A DNA stretch of 64,000 nt from Actinomyces gerencseriae DSM 6844 (GTDB lineage: Bacteria; Actinomycetota; Actinomycetes; Actinomycetales; Actinomycetaceae), in the NCBI RefSeq assembly GCF_000429265.1, contig NZ_AUBN01000013.1, positions 1 to 64,000 on the forward strand, in the 5' to 3' direction. Of the stretch, positions 59,033 to 64,000 are shown piece by piece; the first letter of the stretch is position 1, and each line of letters begins with the position of its first letter. The notes below the pieces were generated by a model, which was not told the origin of the DNA, did not search any database, and worked only from the letters and a program-made list of their open reading frames with translations. The position numbers were made by a program, and so were the translations under genes.

Positions 59033-59123
59033 CCATGAGGCCCCCGCATGCGCGGGGGCGGCGGAACCCCCAACATGGACCGCATCCAACACGCCATGAG
59101 GCCCCCGCATGCGCGGGGGCGGC
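59033..59123. CRISPR. two-repeat CRISPR-like relic (type I-E-like)
   Basis: Two identical repeats lie at 59033-59062 and 59094-59123, exactly 61 bp apart, which equals the 28-29-bp repeat plus 32-33-bp spacer unit of type I-E arrays. The repeat core CCCCCGCATGCGCGGGGG is a hairpin with arms of C and G runs, like actinobacterial I-E repeats. There is one spacer of about 31-33 bp and no further repeat. No cas gene lies in the window. A duplicated terminator hairpin is an alternative. Confidence 0.5.
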
Positions 59124-59147
59124 CGGGCGGGCCCGGGCGGCGTCGGG

Positions 59148-59660
59148 CTACAGGTCGATGCCGAGCCGCCTCAGCCAGCGGGACACTCCGGCGGCGTCGA
59201 TGCTCGTTTCGAGGCGGGTCCCCGGCTTCCAGTCGCCCGTGCTCGTCAGGGAGGAGAGGTCGCGCGCGCTGGGACCGACCCCCGAGGAGAACGATGTGCA
59301 GAACGGGACCACGACCTTGCCCGAGAAGTCGTTCTTCCGCACGAAGTCCCCCAGGACCCAGGAGGCCTCGCCCCACCAGATGGGATAGCCGATCAGGACT
59401 GTGCTGTAGCCGGCGAAGCCATCGGGGGCGGGGCTCACGAGCTCGACGTGGCGCCGACTGCGATCGATGTGCTCCTGCGAGACCCGGCTGCGGGGGTCGT
59501 TGTAGTTCAGATCGGGCTCGCTGTAGGCGGTGGCGGGCGCGAGCGCGAAGGCGTCGGCGCCGAGCGCCCGGATAATGGTCTTGGCCACCCTGCGGGTGTG
59601 CCCATGGGCGGAGTAGTAGACGACGAGCGTTGACGCTCCCGCCGCGTTCCGAGCGGTCAT
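59148..59660 (-). CDS. flavodoxin-family protein
   Basis: ATG 59660 (AAAGG 8 nt upstream) is preferred over a longer frame from 59708; it gives 170 residues. The FMN phosphate loop is SAHGHTRRVAKTI, followed by TVLIGYPIWWGEASWVLGDF and VVVPFCTSFSSGVGPSARDL. These match the flavodoxin_4 group rather than short-chain electron-transfer flavodoxins. The protein should bind FMN and act as a cytosolic electron carrier or oxidoreductase of unknown partner. It is monocistronic between the CRISPR-like relic and a 22-bp repeat run. Confidence 0.88.
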   Translation of the reverse strand: MTARNAAGASTLVVYYSAHGHTRRVAKTIIRALGADAFALAPATAYSEPDLNYNDPRSRVSQEHIDRSRRHVELVSPAPDGFAGYSTVLIGYPIWWGEASWVLGDFVRKNDFSGKVVVPFCTSFSSGVGPSARDLSSLTSTGDWKPGTRLETSIDAAGVSRWLRRLGIDL

Positions 59661-59761
59661 TGTGCGGACCTTTCTGGCGGACCTGATGGGGTGATATGCA
59701 GTCGACACTATCGATATCGCCGTGCGGCATGGTCGTTTTCACTTTCGTTCTCGCCGGAGCC

Positions 59762-59840
59762 GGACCGATCTCGGCGCGGAACTGAACCGATCTCGGCGCG
59801 GAACTGAACCGATCTCGGCGCGGAACTGAACCGATCTCGA
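59762..59840. repeat. 22-bp-family repeat, four units
   Basis: Units ACCGATCTCGGCGCGGAACT recur at exactly 22-bp period from 59762 to 59840, the last with AGCC in place of GCGC. It is the most regular run in the window and has no attached palindrome. Confidence 0.9.
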
Positions 59841-59921
59841 GCCGGAACCGCCGCTCCCCGTCCCGTCTCTGCTCCGCCCCGTGCCCGCCGCCTCCTGCGG
59901 ACGGTCGTCCCCGAAGACCGT

Positions 59922-59927
59922 TATCCT
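59922..59927 (+). promoter_or_regulatory. possible -10 of the LacI gene at 59967
   Basis: TATCCT at 59922-59927 lies 40 nt before the GTG start. No good -35 is seen, and no TGAAACG-type site overlaps it, so autorepression is not supported. Confidence 0.35.
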
Positions 59928-59966
59928 GGGCCCGGGATCAGTTGATGAGAGGGGAAGAGGGGCATC

Positions 59967-61010
59967 GTGGCGCATCCCTCGGTTCGCGACGTCGCCGAGA
60001 AGGCCGGCGTCTCCGTGGGCACGGTTTCGCATGTGCTCAACCACCCGGAGCGCGTGGCCCCCGCCACTCTGAGGCACGTGCGCACGGCGATCGACGAGCT
60101 CGGCTTCGTGCGTTCCGAGACCGCCCGACGCCTGCGGCACGGCGGCTCCTCACTGGTCGGGGTGCTCGTCCACGACATCTCCAACCCGTTCTTCACCGAG
60201 GCGGCCCGTGGTATCGAGGATCGCCTGCGCGAGGACGACCGGGTCCCCATGCTGGGCTCGACCGACTCCGATCCCGATCGCGAGCGCGAGCTCATGGGCC
60301 TGCTGGCCGGCCTGGACGTGCGCGGCGTCATCGTGACGCCCTCGACCTCCACGCTCGACAACCTCGAGGTCCTGGCCGGGCGCGGCATCCGGGTCGTCCT
60401 CATGGACCATCCGCCGATCTCGGCCGAGCTGCCCACCGTCTCCGGCGACGACGTCGCGGGCGCGCGCGCCGCCGTCGCCCACCTGATCGGGCTCGGCCAC
60501 CGTCGCATCGGCTTCGTCAACGGACCGCTGTCGGTGCGTCAGTCCGTCGATCGCCGCGACGGCGTGCTGGCGGCACTGTCCGATGCCGGTCTTGATCCCG
60601 CCGAGGCCCTCCGGGAGATCGAGGCGATCAGCGGGGGCCATGGATACACGGCGGACGCCGGGGCGGCGGGGGCCGCGTCGCTCCTTCGGGCCTCCGCCCC
60701 GCCGACGGCGCTGTTCTGCGCCAACGACCAGCTCGCCATCGGCGCCATGCGCGAGATCCGTCGTCGTGGACTGTCCATTCCCGGGGACGTGGCCATCGTC
60801 GGTTACGACGACGTGACCATCGCCTCCGAGCTCATCACCCCGCTGACCAGCGTTCACGTGCCCATGCGCGACATTGGCCGTGCTGCCGCTGACCTCCTGC
60901 TCGCCGACGCCCCCGAGACGCGGCACGTGGCCTTCGCCCCCGAGCTCGTCGTGCGTGCCTCCACGGTGGGCGTGTCGGGTGGAGGGGGACCGATCTCGAC
61001 GCGGAATTGA
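59967..61010 (+). CDS. LacI-family regulator, probable rhamnose regulator
   Basis: GTG 59967 (GAGGGG upstream) gives 347 residues. DNA-binding domain: HPSVRDVAEKAGVSVGTVSH, VLNHPERVAPATLRHVRTAI, hinge TARRLRHGGSS. Core: VGVLVHDISNPFFTEAARGI, GVIVTPSTST, VVLMDHPP, HLIGLGHRRIGFVNGPLSVR, PTALFCANDQLAIGAMREIR, VAIVGYDDVTIASELITPLT. It is the only regulator beside the rhamnose operon, and a distinct operator (TGAAACGTTTCA type) recurs before rhamnose genes, so it is the likely repressor. The last nine residues, GGGPISTRN, and the stop codon are encoded by a 22-bp-family repeat. Confidence 0.9.
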   Translation: MAHPSVRDVAEKAGVSVGTVSHVLNHPERVAPATLRHVRTAIDELGFVRSETARRLRHGGSSLVGVLVHDISNPFFTEAARGIEDRLREDDRVPMLGSTDSDPDRERELMGLLAGLDVRGVIVTPSTSTLDNLEVLAGRGIRVVLMDHPPISAELPTVSGDDVAGARAAVAHLIGLGHRRIGFVNGPLSVRQSVDRRDGVLAALSDAGLDPAEALREIEAISGGHGYTADAGAAGAASLLRASAPPTALFCANDQLAIGAMREIRRRGLSIPGDVAIVGYDDVTIASELITPLTSVHVPMRDIGRAAADLLLADAPETRHVAFAPELVVRASTVGVSGGGGPISTRN

Positions 61011-61043
61011 ACCGATTTCGGTGCGGAACCGGACCGATCTCGG
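60988..61043. repeat. 22-bp-family repeat overlapping the LacI stop
   Basis: Three units (ACCGATCTCGACGCGGAATT and variants) run from inside the regulator's last codons into the intergenic region. The reading frame uses the unit's TGA as its stop. Confidence 0.85.
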
Positions 61044-61136
61044 CGTGCGGCGCAGTGACCCGAGCCGCTCGGTGCCGTAAGGTGGATGCGTCGTGCGCAC
61101 CGGAACGCCCCGGTGCCCTGTCGAAGGAGCCCCGTC

Positions 61137-62621
61137 GTGTCGGAGTCTCAGCAACCGCAGGCCAACACCCCCTCAACTCGGAAGTCGGACGCGGTTCCGC
61201 CCTCGTCGGCGCCCGCTGCCCAGGGCGGGCAGCCGGGGCGGACGGAGGAGTCCCAGGTGTCCGACCTCTCGTACTCCATGGAGACCGTCACAGTGGATCC
61301 CCGTGCGCTGGGCGTGGCGGGCGGCGCAGGGCGGCCGCAGGGGACGTCGCCCGCGCAGCCAGCCCCCTTCGCCCAACCGGCTTCCGAGCAGGGCTCGACG
61401 CCGTATGCGCAACCGGCCCCCGGACGGGCGCCCACGACCGGGGCGGGGAGCGGCGGCGCGAATCCGCTCCGCGGTGCCGACGCCGGCGGGAGCCGGGCTG
61501 CGCACAGAGCCCCGGAGACCGAACAGGCCGCCCAGTCCGATGGAGCTGCGGAGACGGTCTTCCTTCCCTCGGGAGGATTCGCACCGCCCGTGACGGATTC
61601 CGATGGGTCCCGGCCATCGCCGACGGACGGACCCGGCGCCGTCGGCTCCGCCTACGGGCAGCCAGCAGCGGCCGCGGGCCCGGCGAGGCCGACGCCCGCG
61701 AATCGCTTCGATGCGGAGGAGGCCACCAGGCAAGTGCCGCTGTCTTCGGCCGTTCCCGGCTCCTCGCCCGCGGGCTCGCCGCAGGCCGCCGCGCCCGCAT
61801 CCCACTCGATGGGCGCTCCCGGTGGGTATGCGGGGGCTTCGAGCGGGTACGCGATCCCGCAGGGAGGGGGGTCCGCCGCATCCGGCCCGGCGATTCGCGC
61901 GGAGACGCCCATGCCCGTGTCGGGCCCGGGCGTGTCAGCGTCGGGTCTGACGGCTCCGGCGGGACCCGGCGTGTCCGCGTCGGCACCGTCGGGGCCTGGC
62001 GTACCCGCGTCGGCACCGTCGGGGCCTGGCGTGCCCGCGTCGGCGCCGTCGGGGCCTGGCGTGCCCGCGTCGGCACCGTCGGGCCCGAGTTCGGATGCGG
62101 GGCCCGCGACTCTCGCCTCGGCCTACCCGGTTCCGACGGCCCCCCAGCAGCCCTCGGCGCCTGCGATGGCGGTTCCGGCGGCCGGGGGTACGGCCCCGGC
62201 GGGGGCGGGCGTCGCCGATTCGTCCGGTGGCGGAGCCGCCTACCCGGCGTCGCCGGCGGCGGGGGGCGCGCCTCACGACTACGCTCCCGGGGCGGTCGGC
62301 TCGGAGGCCTTCGGCCCCGGATCGCCCATCTCCGCGCCCCAGGCCCCCGGGCTCCCCACCGTGGCATCGGCGCCGGCGGCTTCGGAGTCGCGGCAGGCCG
62401 CGCCCGGGGACTCATTCGGCGCCTGGATGCTGGCGGTCTTCCTCTCCGCGCTGCCCCTGATCGGCTTCATCTACCTCTGCGTCGTGTCCTTCGGCGGATC
62501 GGCATCGGCCTCGCGCCGCAACTGGGCGCGTGCCGTCCTCGTCTGGCAGGTGATCCTCGTCGTGGTGTCCGCGATCTCCTTCATCATCGGAGGCTCCGCG
62601 CTGCTGCGGATGCTCCCGTAG
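61137..62621 (+). CDS. Pro/Ala-rich membrane protein with DUF4190-like C-terminus
   Basis: GTG 61137 with AAGGAG 7 nt upstream gives 494 residues. About 420 residues are low-complexity Pro/Ala/Gly/Ser with several near-exact GPGVPASAPS repeats (nucleotides 61967-62090). The C-terminal 70 residues hold two membrane helices: WMLAVFLSALPLIGFIYLCV and VLVWQVILVVVSAISFIIGG, separated by SASRRNWARA, as in small DUF4190/DUF4870-type proteins. The long N-terminus should be cytosolic and disordered. The function is unknown; such proteins often scaffold membrane complexes. Confidence 0.8.
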   Translation: MSESQQPQANTPSTRKSDAVPPSSAPAAQGGQPGRTEESQVSDLSYSMETVTVDPRALGVAGGAGRPQGTSPAQPAPFAQPASEQGSTPYAQPAPGRAPTTGAGSGGANPLRGADAGGSRAAHRAPETEQAAQSDGAAETVFLPSGGFAPPVTDSDGSRPSPTDGPGAVGSAYGQPAAAAGPARPTPANRFDAEEATRQVPLSSAVPGSSPAGSPQAAAPASHSMGAPGGYAGASSGYAIPQGGGSAASGPAIRAETPMPVSGPGVSASGLTAPAGPGVSASAPSGPGVPASAPSGPGVPASAPSGPGVPASAPSGPSSDAGPATLASAYPVPTAPQQPSAPAMAVPAAGGTAPAGAGVADSSGGGAAYPASPAAGGAPHDYAPGAVGSEAFGPGSPISAPQAPGLPTVASAPAASESRQAAPGDSFGAWMLAVFLSALPLIGFIYLCVVSFGGSASASRRNWARAVLVWQVILVVVSAISFIIGGSALLRMLP

Positions 62622-62841
62622 CACCGGACCTGGATGAGCCCGTGCCGTAGAACCTCGAACGCCCTTCGAGGCGGCTGCGGTTCGTGCCCGTACGAAGCAC
62701 GCTCTGGCCGAGACCCGCAAGGCCCCGGGGTCGGGCGGGCCCGCGAGATATCAGTCGGGCCCGCGAGGGTCGGGCCGGGGGCGTGACCGCCGCCCGAGTA
62801 CCATCGGCATACGGGTCGGGCCGGGACCCTCGCGCCGTCGA
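62622..62841. other. convergent intergenic, nothing recognised
   Basis: This 220-bp region between convergent genes shows only GGGTCGGGC-type short repeats (62730-62830). No terminator hairpin was clear. Confidence 0.4.
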
Positions 62842-63354
62842 TCAGTGCGACGCGAGCAGGGCGAGGGCGCGGGCGTAGCGCGGCCCGATCTGCTCAGGAG
62901 TGACGGCAACGCCGTCGTGCTCCCAGTCGAGCAGGTTCTCGATCCGGAAGGAGCGTGCGCACGTGGCGCACGCCAGGGGGACCGACGGGCGTCGAATCCG
63001 GGTCACCGTGTGGCCTGCCGGGCACCGTCCCAGCCACCGTCCCTCCACGCGCGGCGCCTCCGGGGCGATCAGGCGCCGTCCGGTCGAGCCTATGCGCTCG
63101 GCCTCGGCCCGCCATACGGCATCGTGCCCGTGACTGGCGCCGACGCGCGCGTGCGCGATCTCGTGGAGGATCGTCTCGCGGACCTCGGCCTCGTCGTACA
63201 GGCCCATGAGATGACGCGAGAGGGTGATCCGATGACGCGCGTGGTCGGTTTGCCCGGCCCGTCGCCGGGCGCGGTCCAGGCCCAGCTCCCAGTCCTCGAC
63301 GCCATGGGTCGCCATGAGGGCGCGGGCCAGGTCCAGGACATCGGGCAGGTGCAC
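62842..63354 (-). CDS. SprT-like zinc metalloprotease-fold protein
   Basis: GTG 63354 gives 170 residues. The zinc motif ETILHEIAHARVGASHGHDA (HExxH with a third His) and a C-terminal zinc-ribbon-like CPAGHTVTRIRRPSVPLACA with TCARSF match the SprT family. Its eukaryotic relative Spartan degrades DNA-protein crosslinks. Bacterial members are poorly studied but are cytosolic. The region upstream of the start lacks a clear ribosome site. It is divergent from the truncated gene at the window end. Confidence 0.88.
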   Translation of the reverse strand: MHLPDVLDLARALMATHGVEDWELGLDRARRRAGQTDHARHRITLSRHLMGLYDEAEVRETILHEIAHARVGASHGHDAVWRAEAERIGSTGRRLIAPEAPRVEGRWLGRCPAGHTVTRIRRPSVPLACATCARSFRIENLLDWEHDGVAVTPEQIGPRYARALALLASH

Positions 63355-63660
63355 GGCTCAGAGCGTAGCGTGCCGGCGGATCTTCGCACGCGCATATCCT
63401 CGTGCGGAACGGCGGAATCCGGGGGTCCGCGGTCTCGACCTCGGCGCATGTCCGCGCGCGGATGCGGCGACGTCGGCCGTCGGGGGACTCGCCCCGGGGG
63501 CGCGCTCGCGATAACGAGACGCACGCGGGAGGAGCGTCGTCGGGCGATGCGCCCCCGGGGCCGCGCTTCGTGGAATCCCGAGGTTGTCGGGTCCGCTCGG
63601 GTCGCGCGGACAGGGGGCCGCCGTGGCGAGGACTCGGTCCATCGCTCGGACTGTGGCAGC
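63355..63660. other. divergent intergenic, nothing recognised
   Basis: A 306-bp GC-rich region separates the SprT-like gene from the terminal gene. No repeat-family member, operator or hairpin stands out. Confidence 0.4.
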
Positions 63661-64000
63661 ATGGCGCCGATGCCTCACCGTTCCCCTCCCTCCTCTCAGC
63701 GCCGCTCGTCTCAGGGGCGGCGGGGCTCCGCCACGGCGCGGTCCGCGTCCGCGCGCCGGGGCCGCTCGACGGGTGCGTCCAGTGCCGGGGGACGCACCCG
63801 GCGTCGTCGCGCGCCCCGCCGCAGCCCGTTGGCGCGTCTGCTGAGATCCCCACTGGGATTCTTCCTGGGCGCGTTCGCGCTCACCGTCGTCGTGGGGCTG
63901 TTCGCGGCCGGATTCATCGACCCCGCCCCGCTGCGGAACTCCGCGACAGTCATCAACCAGTCCAGTCCGACCCCCGTCAGCACCGACATGACCGGTTTCG
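63661..64000 (+). CDS. membrane-anchored protein, 3' end outside window
   Basis: ATG 63661 (or ATG 63670) opens a frame that runs off the window without a stop, 113 codons. A Ser/Arg-rich basic N-terminus of about 60 residues (RRSSQGRRGSATARSASARR) precedes one membrane helix, SPLGFFLGAFALTVVVGLFA, then an extracytoplasmic segment starting AGFIDPAPLRNSATVINQSS. This type-II orientation suits an envelope enzyme or anchored lipoprotein-like protein. No catalytic domain is visible yet. Confidence 0.6.
   Translation, partial: MAPMPHRSPPSSQRRSSQGRRGSATARSASARRGRSTGASSAGGRTRRRRAPRRSPLARLLRSPLGFFLGAFALTVVVGLFAAGFIDPAPLRNSATVINQSSPTPVSTDMTGF

Noticed and set aside
1-64000. Prophage, rRNA operon or tRNA genes
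   Set aside because: No phage structural or integrase gene, no rRNA-like stretch and no cloverleaf was recognised while reading both strands; a tRNA scan would be needed to be certain.

Overview
The window is GC-rich actinobacterial chromosome with an Actinomyces-like (Actinomycetales) gene set: phoU divergent from a SenX3/RegX3-type two-component pair, then carD-ispD; GTG starts, probable leaderless mRNAs, Tat lipoproteins and LacI-controlled sugar operons. No rRNA or tRNA gene was recognised. Species cannot be named from the sequence alone.

Layout. 1-5.7 kb: phosphate signalling (phoU, sensor kinase, regulator), carD, ispD. 5.8-12.4 kb: a UMF1-type MFS protein, a DUF2218 protein, a lower-GC GT4 glycosyltransferase, and a GntR(YtrA)-ABC ATPase-permease operon. 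12.6-16.5 kb: a compact minus-strand cassette of two ATP-grasp enzymes and an MFS exporter, probably a small peptide-like metabolite locus. 17-21 kb: a Tat beta-helix lipoprotein and an S9 oligopeptidase. 21.8-35.6 kb: nucleoside/ribose salvage (DUF1593 hydrolase, ribokinase, RbsD/FucU, LacI regulator, two nucleoside hydrolases, CNT transporter), interrupted by a tandem pair of OmpA-domain lipoproteins and a decayed calpain-like protease. 35.9-49 kb: glycoside use (CocE/NonD hydrolase, two intact GH78 alpha-L-rhamnosidases, TetR regulator, GPH-type transporter, GH1 beta-glucosidase). 49-51.8 kb: a gene-poor patch with a SAP/DUF6434 protein, a 33-residue ORF and a decayed WXG/ESX-type toxin N-terminus. 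51.9-58.9 kb: a complete L-rhamnose operon (rhaM, MFS transporter, rhaI, rhaB, rhaD) ending in a truncated GH78 gene. 59-64 kb: a two-repeat CRISPR-like relic, a flavodoxin, a second LacI regulator, a Pro/Ala-rich membrane protein, a SprT-like protein and a gene cut by the window edge.

Two sugar regulons can be read from operators. TGGAAACGTTTCCA lies before fucU-rbsK and twice between the first LacI gene and the nucleoside hydrolase operon. A different palindrome, TGAAACGTTTCA or close variants, lies before both GH78 genes, the GPH transporter and rhaM; the LacI gene at 59967 is the likely regulator. Cytosolic rhamnosidases and beta-glucosidase next to an importer suggest uptake and intracellular trimming of rhamnosyl-glucosides.

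The most unusual features are not genes. The intergenic spaces carry two interspersed repeat systems: five symmetric arrays of GGTCGTAC/GTACGACC octamers at 20-bp pitch around a constant 33-bp core, and about a dozen 22-bp-period repeats, often joined to a long palindrome. Pseudogenes, 61-bp-spaced duplications and repeats that enter gene ends suggest that the intergenic DNA is actively remodelled.
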